A DNA stretch of 8,547 nucleotides from a bacterium. GTDB taxonomy: Bacteria > Bacteroidota > Bacteroidia > Cytophagales > Thermonemataceae. The DNA is taken from the NCBI GenBank assembly GCA_025362415.1, contig JANYGM010000314.1, forward strand, positions 1-8,547, read 5' to 3'. The position numbers and the translations under genes are program-made. Below are positions 1 to 6,449 of this stretch, piece by piece; within the stretch, counting starts at the first letter, position 1; the number at the start of each line of letters is the position of its first letter. Below the pieces are notes generated by a model. It made no database searches. It was not told the DNA's origin and saw only the letters and a list, made by a program, of their open reading frames with translations.

Positions 1-1065
1 GGTAGTGTCAGCCAAACCATCAAGAAGATTAAAGTCGGTTTTGAGTATTTGGTCAACGGCACGCACAATAAAACTCACGACAGGCGTAGGTGTGTACCAA
101 ACGCCCCTTGATTTTCTTAGGATAGGGTCGTATTCAGTAAGGAAAGTTTCATAAAAATGTATGATAGGGTCTTCTGTGTCCTCATTTTTCTGATAATGTT
201 GTAAGATTTTTTGTATATCACAAGCAGAAAAAATCTCTGCAAGGGCATCAACAATCCAAATAATACGGTCGTCTAGTTCATCACCAGCAATATAATCAAA
301 TAATTTCTTAAGAAACGGATTAGATTTGGGGATAAGGTCATTTGTTTTTTGCCTTGTAAAAGTAAGGCTGACCTCGTCGTGTAATCTAGCCGTAAACATA
401 CCATACGCAATAGTTTGGGCATAAACATCAGCAAACTCTTTGGGTTTTATATGTGGAATAAGCACCTCATCAAAGGCGTTTAACTGTTCTTTTAGGGAAG
501 AATCTTGTTTGTTTTCTTTGTCGTTGTTGAGAGCATTCTCAATAACAAGAGATAATATTTGGGCTTTCCCTGCCATCATTTCGGCAAGTTTTTTGGGGTT
601 GTCAATAGTTTGCCCTTGATAGGCACAAAAGTCTTTAATGAAAGAAGTAAAGAAGTTAAAATTCTCACTTTTAGGAATGATAACACCATTTTTTAGTTCA
701 CCAATGGCAATACTGGTTTGAAATTCTCCATCAACATAGAGATAAAAGTCAAGATAATCAGTAAAGATGATGTTTCCAAGAGCTTTTTTGTAACGGTCAA
801 ACTGTTCTTTATTTCCTGTTGCTTTTGCGCCTATGAGGTCTTTGTTGCCAATATTCTTCACTTCAATATATCCAATGGGAATATTATTTTGGGTGAGGAT
901 ATAATCAGGTGCGCCACATTTTTGCCTTTTTGGCTCGTTGGTAGCACTTATTTTTGGCATAATGGCTTCTATGAGTTGTTGCAAATCCCCTCTAAAAGTG
1001 TGTTCTGTAGCATTGCCAAGCGCATAGCGTTTAGCAAGATTGGAGATATATTGTTCTGGTGTCAT
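1..1065 (-). CDS. Type IIG/ISP-like restriction-modification enzyme, N-terminal part (partial at window edge)
   Basis: Reading the minus strand from the ATG at 1065 gives 355 uninterrupted codons up to base 1, so the gene is cut by the window edge. An N-terminal PD-(D/E)XK-type nuclease domain is visible: E21 in 'TEHTFRGDL', D54 in 'GAPDY', E68-V69-K70 in 'GYIEVKNIG', then 'QFDRY' at 88-92. After a helical linker, 'GVWYTPTPVVSFIV' (321-334) is the typical entry to the N6-adenine methyltransferase domain, whose catalytic motifs lie outside the window. Relatives are single-chain nuclease-methyltransferases, often about 1000 residues, that methylate host DNA and cut unmodified DNA; some (type ISP) add a helicase. 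An in-frame TAA four codons upstream and the family-like N-terminus fix the start. It follows the response regulator by 123 nt on the same strand; I see no promoter of its own. Which subtype it is cannot be told from this part. Confidence 0.85.
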   Translation of the reverse strand, partial: MTPEQYISNLAKRYALGNATEHTFRGDLQQLIEAIMPKISATNEPKRQKCGAPDYILTQNNIPIGYIEVKNIGNKDLIGAKATGNKEQFDRYKKALGNIIFTDYLDFYLYVDGEFQTSIAIGELKNGVIIPKSENFNFFTSFIKDFCAYQGQTIDNPKKLAEMMAGKAQILSLVIENALNNDKENKQDSSLKEQLNAFDEVLIPHIKPKEFADVYAQTIAYGMFTARLHDEVSLTFTRQKTNDLIPKSNPFLKKLFDYIAGDELDDRIIWIVDALAEIFSACDIQKILQHYQKNEDTEDPIIHFYETFLTEYDPILRKSRGVWYTPTPVVSFIVRAVDQILKTDFNLLDGLADTT

Positions 1066-1067
1066 AT

Positions 1068-1110
1068 TAAGTAATTATGAATTGTGAATTGTGAATTGTG
1101 AATGAATACA
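1068..1110. repeat. Left copy of 43-nt inverted repeat with GAATTGT heptamers
   Basis: Three perfect tandem GAATTGT units (1079-1099) follow a degenerate unit (1072-1078) and lead into GAATGAATACA. The 43 nt match the reverse complement of 2041-2083 at 41 positions; the mismatches are at 1077 and 1086 on this copy. The outer end lies 2 nt from the restriction-modification start codon, so the tract would form the end of that gene's 5' leader. Confidence 0.9.
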
Positions 1111-1123
1111 AAGGGTTTGTATT
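1105..1123. promoter_or_regulatory. Short perfect dyad (8-bp arms, GGG spacer)
   Basis: AATACAAA-GGG-TTTGTATT is a perfect 8-bp inverted repeat with a 3-bp spacer. It overlaps the inner end of the heptamer repeat between the response regulator stop and the restriction-modification start. It could be an operator or a weak hairpin. There is no uridine run that would make it an obvious terminator. Function unknown. Confidence 0.35.
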
Positions 1124-1188
1124 TAATTTATCACATATCATTTTGGCATTACTAGGCATAAACTAATTGATTATCTTAGTTATTTGGT

Positions 1189-1971
1189 CTAAATTTGTTC
1201 CAACATTTTTATTAAATCTTGTGCTTTTCGTGTTGCTACGGGCAAAGTAGCACCATCTTTTAAAATTACTTGTTGGTTGCGTTTGTCGTAAGTGGATAAA
1301 CAACTTAAATTGATAATATTAGATTGGTGTATCCTAAAAAAGCCATAATTTATGAGTAAATCCTCATATTCTTTGATGCTTTTTGCAACCATTATTTTTT
1401 GGCTATCTTCCAAAAAAAAGATAGTATAATTATTACTACTCTCCAAACGCACTATTTGACGAATTTCCAAAATGTGCATTTTGTCAGCAGTTTTAAGAAT
1501 GATTTTTTTATCTTTCTTATCTTTGTCCAAATGCTCTAAAAAAGTAGTAATTTTAACGTCTTCATTTTCTTTGTCTATAATAATTTGTGCCTTTTTGACA
1601 GCTTGCTGCAACTCTTCTGCATCAATGGGTTTCAATAAAAAATCTAGTGCAGACAAACGAAAAGCCTCTACTGCATAATAATTGTGTGCCGTAATGAAGA
1701 TAACTTTTGCAGCAATATCTGTTTTTTGGCGCAAAAGGTCAAATCCTTTTCCGTCTGGCATTTCCACGTCCAAAAATAATAAATCAGGGCTTACGGTTTG
1801 TAAAAGAACTAAAGCATCAGCTATATTCCCAGCTTCACCAATAATATTTATAGGCAATTCAAAGATATTGATAAGGTTTTTGATGCTATTTCTTACGTTT
1901 AGCTCGTCATCAATGATGCAGGCAGACATTATGATATTGCTATTATTTGTTTTTGTAGTAGTTTTATTCAT
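1189..1971 (-). CDS. LytTR-family response regulator
   Basis: Cytoplasmic two-component response regulator, 260 residues from the ATG at 1971. The receiver domain (about 16-135) has acidic D21/D22, phospho-acceptor D68 in 'LLFLDVEMPDG', T94 in 'VIFITAH' and K114 in 'FLLKPI'. The LytTR DNA-binding domain (about 157-258) shows 'IVRLESSNNYTIFF' and 'FFRIHQSNIINL'. The architecture is that of AgrA/LytR-type regulators, which are usually phosphorylated by LytS-type kinases like the one encoded just upstream (112-nt gap, same strand). The start is uncertain. A TTG at 1974 is the longest option, and the ATG at 1929 (MSACIIDDE, 246 residues) would give the usual short lead before the first beta strand. 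The extra 14 residues are Thr/Asn-rich and may not be translated. The gene lies inside a 43-nt inverted repeat. Its targets are not known. Confidence 0.93.
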   Translation of the reverse strand: MNKTTTKTNNSNIIMSACIIDDELNVRNSIKNLINIFELPINIIGEAGNIADALVLLQTVSPDLLFLDVEMPDGKGFDLLRQKTDIAAKVIFITAHNYYAVEAFRLSALDFLLKPIDAEELQQAVKKAQIIIDKENEDVKITTFLEHLDKDKKDKKIILKTADKMHILEIRQIVRLESSNNYTIFFLEDSQKIMVAKSIKEYEDLLINYGFFRIHQSNIINLSCLSTYDKRNQQVILKDGATLPVATRKAQDLIKMLEQI

Positions 1972-2040
1972 CAATAAAATAAGATTTACTAATTCGTTTA
2001 TATTTTTATAGTGATGTTAATTTATTTATTGGCAATTTTC

Positions 2041-2083
2041 TGTATTCATTCACAATTCACAATTTACAATTCACAATTACTTA
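2041..2083. repeat. Right copy of 43-nt inverted repeat
   Basis: This is the inverted partner of 1068-1110 (41/43 identical). It begins directly after the TAA stop of the sensor kinase; the outermost 3 nt form a second TAA. No target-site duplication is visible outside the two copies: AT precedes the left copy and TT follows the right one. Together the copies enclose about 930 bp that contain only the response regulator. Confidence 0.9.
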
Positions 2084-5000
2084 TTATTCATCTATTAGTG
2101 GTAAAAATATTTTAACGTGAGTGCCTATTACTTCTTGTAGTGTATTTTCTCTATTTTTGATTGTAAGATAGCATTTTTTTGAGAATTTTTTACTCAAAAG
2201 TTCCAGTCTTTCTTGGGTAATAGTAATTGCCAAAGATTTGTATTCTTTTTTTGCTTCAGACCGTAATTCTTTTGAAAGTTCTAAGCCCACACCGTTGTCT
2301 AATATCTCTAAAACTAACATTTCTTCTCCATTTTCTTGTTCTATTTTAAAAGAAATTTCTAACAAACCTTGTTCATTTTTGTGAGAAAATCCGTGTTCTA
2401 AGGCATTTTCTACAAAAGGTTGTGCCAGCATTGGCGGGATTTGGGTATAATATTTGTCCAAATTATCAGCAAGCACAATAGTATAATCAAAATTCCCAGA
2501 AAAGCGGATTTTTTGCAAATCAAGATAGTTTTCCAACATTTCTATCTCACTATGCAAACTAATAAGGTTTTCCCTAGAATTTTCTAAAATTTGTCGCATC
2601 AGTTTAGCAAATTTCCCTAGATACAAAACGGAGTTTTTAGTATCATTATTTAAGAAAAAATTTTGAACTGTTGCAAGAGAATTAAACAAAAAATGTGGAT
2701 TTATTTGTGTTCTAAGCAGTTGTTGCTCTGTTTGGAGCATAGCTTCTTTTGCGTGCAGGTTTTTTTGCTCTGCCTCCAAAAGTTGCTGCTCTGTTTGGAG
2801 CATTTCCTCTTCATTTTGTAGCATTTGTTGTTTTAAGCGTATTTGAGCTTGCTCACGCTTACGTACCACCTGTACACGAGAGAAAATAACCCAAGTAACA
2901 AGCGCAATTAGCAGCAAAAATAGTACCACAAAAAACCACCAAGTTTGCCAAAAAGCAGGTTTTATGCTAAAATTAAGTATTATTTTCTCACTTTCTATAC
3001 CAAATTTATTGATGGCAATGATTTCCAAATGATAGTCATCAGGAGCTAAAGCACTGAAAGAGAGAGAAGTATTTTTTGTTTCTTGCCAATTCCCACTTGC
3101 GTTATCAAAAGTTTCATTTCCAGTATTTAAACGAAATTTATATTTAATTTGCCCACCAGAACGGTAGGAAAGCCCCACAAAATCAATGACAATATTATTT
3201 TCTTTGTAGCTTAATTTGTATTTTTGGGCTATTTTTTTATTTGTTGATTTTTCTTGTGAATATTTTTCTACCAATATATTTTCATTATTAGAAATTTTCA
3301 GAGAGAGAATTTTAAGCACGCAGGGAGATGTTTTGAAAAACTTGTCCTTATGAAAAAAACTCACTCCTTCAGGTGTGCCTACATAAACAGTATCATTTTG
3401 CACCAAAATAGTGTTTATATAATCAGAAACTAAGCCATCTTCTGCCCTAATTGTCTGTATAATAGGTTTTTGAGATAAATTATCTTTCTGAAAGGTTATT
3501 TTATTTAGTCCTTTATTTGTACCCACCCAAATAGTATCACCTTGTACAAACAAGCAACGAGCAATATTGCTTGTAAGTCCTTGTTTTTCTGTGATATGGT
3601 GCATTATTTCATTTTTTTCTTTGGTATTTTTGATGCAAATAACGCCATTATTATAGCCAGAAAGCCAAAGATTTTGATTTTTATCTTGGGCAATATCCAT
3701 AAATTTTTCTGTAAGCAATTTATTTTTATCCTCTAAAACAATATTTTTTTTGTTGGATAAATGCAGTTTTAAACCTTGCATTGTACCATAAAAAAGGCTA
3801 TCATTTCTATAAAAAACGCAGGTTGTGCGCTCGCTTACCACAAATAATCTAACTTGATTGGTAGAAAATCTGTAAGAATGAATACCATTAGCAGTAGCAA
3901 TTAGCACACTATCTTTATTTATGATACTAATATCTTTAACAGATGCTAGCCTATGTTGTTCAAATTTTGTATTGGCATCTTTATCAATATATATATTTAA
4001 GTTTGTATGTATTTCGTGTATTTTCATATTTGAAAATGCAATCATTTTTTTTTCTGATAAAAAATACAAGTAAGGCACAGGACTTACATGTAGCTGTATT
4101 GCACTAGGTAATTTATAGGCATCTAAATTACATTTTTTTGAATAATCTACTGAAAATATTTTGCCATTACTACCACCAATCCAAAGCTTATTTCTATTCC
4201 TTTGCAAATGAAAGATTTGTACATCTTTTGTATCAAAAAAATCTTTATCAAAACTTGTAATTTGTGAAGATTGTAACCTAAAAATACCATTGCCTCTAGT
4301 AGAAAACCAAAGGTTATTTTCTTTGTCTTGATAAACATTCAAAATACTTTTACTAGGTAAAAAATGATGTATTATTTCGTTTTTATTGAAGTCGTACTGA
4401 TAGCTACCATTATTTGTATTTATAAATATCAAATTATTTAAAAATTGTATATTGATAACGTCAGAAGGAATGAGTATCTTTTTATGAATACTAGGATTGG
4501 CTAGTGTTAGTATATGCAACCAACTTTTATTATCTAAAGTATTTTTTATTCTCTCTTGATAAGCAAAATATAGAGGCGAAATATTAGCACAATTTGGCTC
4601 GTTTGTAGGAATTTTTAATTTCTTAGCTAAAATCTTTCCTTTATAAAAATGAAAATACTTATGTGATATATTGATAATAAACCCTTTTTCAGTATCTATG
4701 GTAGCATTATAGAAAGAATTACCAATCCCATTTGTAGTATCTATTTTAGTAACTTCTTTAATTACATAGTTTTGGTAATAAATTTCAAGTTTATTATTTG
4801 TATCAATAATAATTATGAGACTATTTCTAGGTTGCATTGTTCGTAGCAACAAATTTCCTTCTTTGTCTTCTATTATCTGCAAAGGTGGGCTAGGAAGTGC
4901 TATTTTGAGCCAAGTAGTATTTTTGTCTGTATGAAAAATACCATTTTGATAGAAACAAAGTTTATTTTTAAAAGAAAGTATCCAAATTCTCCCTTTTGAG

Positions 5001-5326
5001 TCTTCAAAAATGCTCATAATGTCGTTGTCAGGCAAACCATCAACTGTAGTAAATGTACGAAAATGCGTGCCATCAAAGCGACTAAGCCCAGTTTCTGTGG
5101 CTATCCACATAAAACCCTCTTTGTCTTGCAACATTCCATACGCCACAGAGCCTGCCAAACCTTGCTGAATATTATAGTTTTGATAAGTATAATTTTGACT
5201 AAAAAGGCTTTTAGAGAAGAAAAATATAGAAAAAAATAAGAAAAATAAGAAAACAAATAGCCTATTGCCAATATTATCAATAAATAGGCATAATTTTTTT
5301 AGTATTCTTTCTGAAATCCTTAGCAT
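2084..5326 (-). CDS. Membrane sensor histidine kinase: beta-propeller, Y_Y_Y domain, LytS-type kinase
   Basis: Membrane sensor of 1080 residues that should phosphorylate the neighbouring LytTR regulator. An N-terminal hydrophobic segment (about 22-38), ending 'SLFSQ', looks like a signal peptide. Residues about 50-670 carry two-component-propeller repeats such as 'GFMWIATETGLSRFDG' (71-86), 'NNLWFSTRGNGIFRL' (337-351) and 'DTIWVGTNKGLNKI' (597-610). A Y_Y_Y domain (about 704-788) follows, then a membrane span (797-816), a coiled coil (about 820-872) and a His_kinase domain with H878 in 'NPHFLFNSL', N-box N974 in 'FVENALEHG' and G-box 'DNGVG' (1010-1014). The propeller is expected outside the cytoplasm. 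Unlike hybrid two-component systems with the same sensor part, no receiver or AraC domain is fused. The ligand cannot be inferred. The ATG at 5326 fits a promoter at 5389-5357. Confidence 0.95.
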   Translation of the reverse strand: MLRISERILKKLCLFIDNIGNRLFVFLFFLFFSIFFFSKSLFSQNYTYQNYNIQQGLAGSVAYGMLQDKEGFMWIATETGLSRFDGTHFRTFTTVDGLPDNDIMSIFEDSKGRIWILSFKNKLCFYQNGIFHTDKNTTWLKIALPSPPLQIIEDKEGNLLLRTMQPRNSLIIIIDTNNKLEIYYQNYVIKEVTKIDTTNGIGNSFYNATIDTEKGFIINISHKYFHFYKGKILAKKLKIPTNEPNCANISPLYFAYQERIKNTLDNKSWLHILTLANPSIHKKILIPSDVINIQFLNNLIFINTNNGSYQYDFNKNEIIHHFLPSKSILNVYQDKENNLWFSTRGNGIFRLQSSQITSFDKDFFDTKDVQIFHLQRNRNKLWIGGSNGKIFSVDYSKKCNLDAYKLPSAIQLHVSPVPYLYFLSEKKMIAFSNMKIHEIHTNLNIYIDKDANTKFEQHRLASVKDISIINKDSVLIATANGIHSYRFSTNQVRLFVVSERTTCVFYRNDSLFYGTMQGLKLHLSNKKNIVLEDKNKLLTEKFMDIAQDKNQNLWLSGYNNGVICIKNTKEKNEIMHHITEKQGLTSNIARCLFVQGDTIWVGTNKGLNKITFQKDNLSQKPIIQTIRAEDGLVSDYINTILVQNDTVYVGTPEGVSFFHKDKFFKTSPCVLKILSLKISNNENILVEKYSQEKSTNKKIAQKYKLSYKENNIVIDFVGLSYRSGGQIKYKFRLNTGNETFDNASGNWQETKNTSLSFSALAPDDYHLEIIAINKFGIESEKIILNFSIKPAFWQTWWFFVVLFLLLIALVTWVIFSRVQVVRKREQAQIRLKQQMLQNEEEMLQTEQQLLEAEQKNLHAKEAMLQTEQQLLRTQINPHFLFNSLATVQNFFLNNDTKNSVLYLGKFAKLMRQILENSRENLISLHSEIEMLENYLDLQKIRFSGNFDYTIVLADNLDKYYTQIPPMLAQPFVENALEHGFSHKNEQGLLEISFKIEQENGEEMLVLEILDNGVGLELSKELRSEAKKEYKSLAITITQERLELLSKKFSKKCYLTIKNRENTLQEVIGTHVKIFLPLIDE
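2718..2803. repeat. Two 23-nt direct repeats, 63 bp apart, in the sensor coiled coil
   Basis: Positions 2718-2740 and 2781-2803 are identical at 22 of 23 bases. They encode two copies of MLQTEQQLL (residues 842-850 and 863-871). The 63-bp period is exactly 21 residues, or three heptads, so the copies sit in register on the signalling helix that joins the membrane span to the kinase histidine. This suggests an in-frame duplication within the coiled coil. Confidence 0.8.
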
Positions 5327-5356
5327 AAATAAATGGTTGAGTTGGTTACTTGGTTA

Positions 5357-5389
5357 CAAAGATAGTATTTTTACACAATTTAATGTAAA
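5357..5389 (-). promoter_or_regulatory. Bacteroidota-type promoter for the sensor kinase
   Basis: On the minus strand, TTTA (-33, 3 of 4 matches), 21 nt, then TATCTTTG, a perfect match to TAnnTTTG (-7). Transcription would begin near 5350, giving a leader of about 24 nt before the ATG at 5326. Likely drives the sensor and, through it, the regulator. Confidence 0.6.
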
Positions 5390-5752
5390 ATGTAGTACAC
5401 AAAGCACAGAGATTTATTTTTATCTTTTAATTTAAAAATCTCGTACATTTCTCTTTATAAAGTACAATTTTGTAAAACTTTTTAGGATTATTTTTAGATT
5501 TTTCTTGATTTTCTGATTTTTTACTGAAAAAACTACAAAAAGATAAATCAACAAAATAAAATACACTTTTTTATAGTTTTTACAAAATAAAAATACTTTT
5601 TTTGATTATTTTACAGAATAAGTGCGCAATATAAATATGTAAATGAGCGGTATGCAGACTAATTTTTTTCTTGAAATAATCCTATTCCAAATTAAAAAAG
5701 TCTTACATAGAGCCAAAATAGCAATTATTTTCAAAAATAATTCTAAAAAAAG
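5390..5752. other. AT-rich gene-free stretch in a divergent spacer
   Basis: The whole region 5327-5854 lacks a convincing gene. The small open frames here have no recognisable protein character and are dominated by AAA/TTT codons. This part holds A and T tracts, an imperfect direct repeat (ACAAAATAAAA followed by a T run, at 5551-5572 and 5582-5602) and an AT palindrome at 5723-5742. No tRNA, riboswitch or GC-rich stem-loop was seen. It may serve as curved upstream DNA for the two divergent promoters; that is inference. Confidence 0.5.
5723..5742. repeat. 20-bp AT-only palindrome upstream of a promoter
   Basis: AATTATTTT-ca-AAAATAATT has perfect 9-bp arms. It ends 10 nt before the -33 element of the promoter for the phasin-like gene. 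The position suits a regulator or UP-like site, but AT palindromes arise easily by chance in such sequence. Confidence 0.35.
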
Positions 5753-5783
5753 TTTTATTTCTGATACTAACCTATTACCTTTG
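5753..5783 (+). promoter_or_regulatory. Bacteroidota-type promoter for the phasin-like gene
   Basis: TTTT (3 of 4 matches to TTTG) and TACCTTTG (perfect TAnnTTTG) are separated by 19 nt. Transcription would start near 5790, giving a leader of about 65 nt. This also argues against the in-frame GTG start at 5783, which overlaps the -7 element. Confidence 0.6.
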
Positions 5784-5854
5784 TGTCGTTGGGAAGTGAA
5801 AATAACTCTAACCAAACAAAAAAACTTAAAACAAACTCCAAAATAATTACAACT

Positions 5855-6307
5855 ATGGCTACTAAATCAGCTAACACAACAACAACTACAACTGAAGCTA
5901 CAGACGCTATGACTAAAATGGCAACTGAAACAATGAACAAAATGACTGAGTCTAGCACTGAAATGCTTACTAAAGTTAAAACTACATTGGAAGAAACAGC
6001 TACAAACTTGAAAAAAACTATCAATTTTGATGCAGCTCCAGACTTTATGAAAGCTACTATCACTGCTCAAGAAGATTTAGCTAAAAACTGGTTTGAATCT
6101 TTGATGCGTGTTGCTAACGTGAAATCTACTGATGATTTGAACACGTTTTTGACTGAACAAGTAAAACATTTTCAAACTAATTTCACTAAAGCTAGTGATA
6201 AAGCATTTTGGATAACTGAAAACAAAGAAGTTAAAGATATGTTGAATACTGAGTTTGCTCAAGAATCTATCCTTAAAGTTATCAGCCTTTGCCAACCAGC
6301 AAAATAA
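5855..6307 (+). CDS. Small helical phasin-like protein
   Basis: This is a 150-residue soluble protein without signal peptide or membrane span. A Thr-rich start (T8-T13) leads into an amphipathic stretch with spaced Met and Thr (16-55), then 'AQEDLAKNWFESLMRVANVKSTDDLNTFLTEQVKHFQTNF' in segments from 71 to 110, and a charged C-terminus ending 'QPAK'. The helix-turn 'K.STDDL..F...QVK.F' pattern and overall length resemble phasins, which coat polyhydroxyalkanoate granules, but this is a likeness by eye and no synthase gene is in the window. The ATG at 5855 is preferred over an in-frame GTG at 5783 because the promoter -7 element overlaps the latter. The narrow codon choice (GCT, ACT/ACA, AAA) hints at high expression. 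It is monocistronic, ending at a terminator at 6368-6400. Alternative: an unrelated stress or structural protein. Confidence 0.75.
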   Translation: MATKSANTTTTTTEATDAMTKMATETMNKMTESSTEMLTKVKTTLEETATNLKKTINFDAAPDFMKATITAQEDLAKNWFESLMRVANVKSTDDLNTFLTEQVKHFQTNFTKASDKAFWITENKEVKDMLNTEFAQESILKVISLCQPAK

Positions 6308-6314
6308 TTTTAGC

Positions 6315-6332
6315 AAGTTTCTAACGAAACTT
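6315..6332. other. Short stem-loop after the phasin-like gene
   Basis: AAGTTTC and GAAACTT form a 7-bp stem with loop TAAC, 7 nt after the stop codon. No T run follows, so it is more likely a 3'-end processing or protective hairpin than a terminator. Could be chance. Confidence 0.3.
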
Positions 6333-6367
6333 ACCAAAATTCAATAAAGAAAGTTAAACAAATGCAG

Positions 6368-6400
6368 AAAAAGCCTTCCCTGAAAAGAGAAGGCTTTTTT
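6368..6400. terminator. Bidirectional rho-independent terminator
   Basis: AAAAAGCCTTC and GAAGGCTTTTT form an 11-bp stem with a 10-nt loop. The right arm ends in six T on the plus strand, and the left arm gives a U run for minus-strand transcripts. It lies between the convergent phasin-like and TIGR01777 genes and should end both transcripts. Confidence 0.85.
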
Positions 6401-6401
6401 A

Positions 6402-6449
6402 TTGCCACAGATAAAATACATCTTGTATTCATCTGTGCATCTGTGGCAA
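6402..6449. repeat. 48-bp imperfect palindrome (ATCTGTGGCAA type)
   Basis: Perfect 11-bp outer arms TTGCCACAGAT (6402-6412) and ATCTGTGGCAA (6439-6449) enclose an inner stem AATACA-TCT-TGTATT (6415-6429). The right side carries a tandem ATCTGTG (6431-6437 and 6439-6445). It starts right after the TIGR01777 stop codon and abuts the terminator. I recall similar CACAGAT/ATCTGTG palindromes as dispersed intergenic repeats in several bacteria, so it may be one of many copies. Confidence 0.75.

Noticed and set aside
718..1074. Plus-strand open frame of 118 codons
   Set aside because: It lies wholly across the restriction-modification gene on the other strand, whose protein shows clear nuclease and methyltransferase-entry motifs.
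1068..1110. CRISPR-like array
   Set aside because: The 7-nt units are directly adjacent with no spacers.
1161..1181. Possible hairpin AACTAA/TTAGTT after the response regulator stop
   Set aside because: Only 6 A/T-rich pairs with a 9-nt loop and no proper uridine run; not convincing as a terminator.
5643..5846. Plus-strand 67-codon frame in the AT-rich spacer
   Set aside because: Low-complexity Lys/Ile/Asn/Phe composition, overlaps the promoter of the phasin-like gene, no recognisable feature.
5783..5854. 24-residue extension of the phasin-like protein from a GTG start
   Set aside because: The GTG overlaps the last base of the predicted -7 element, so it could hardly be in the transcript.
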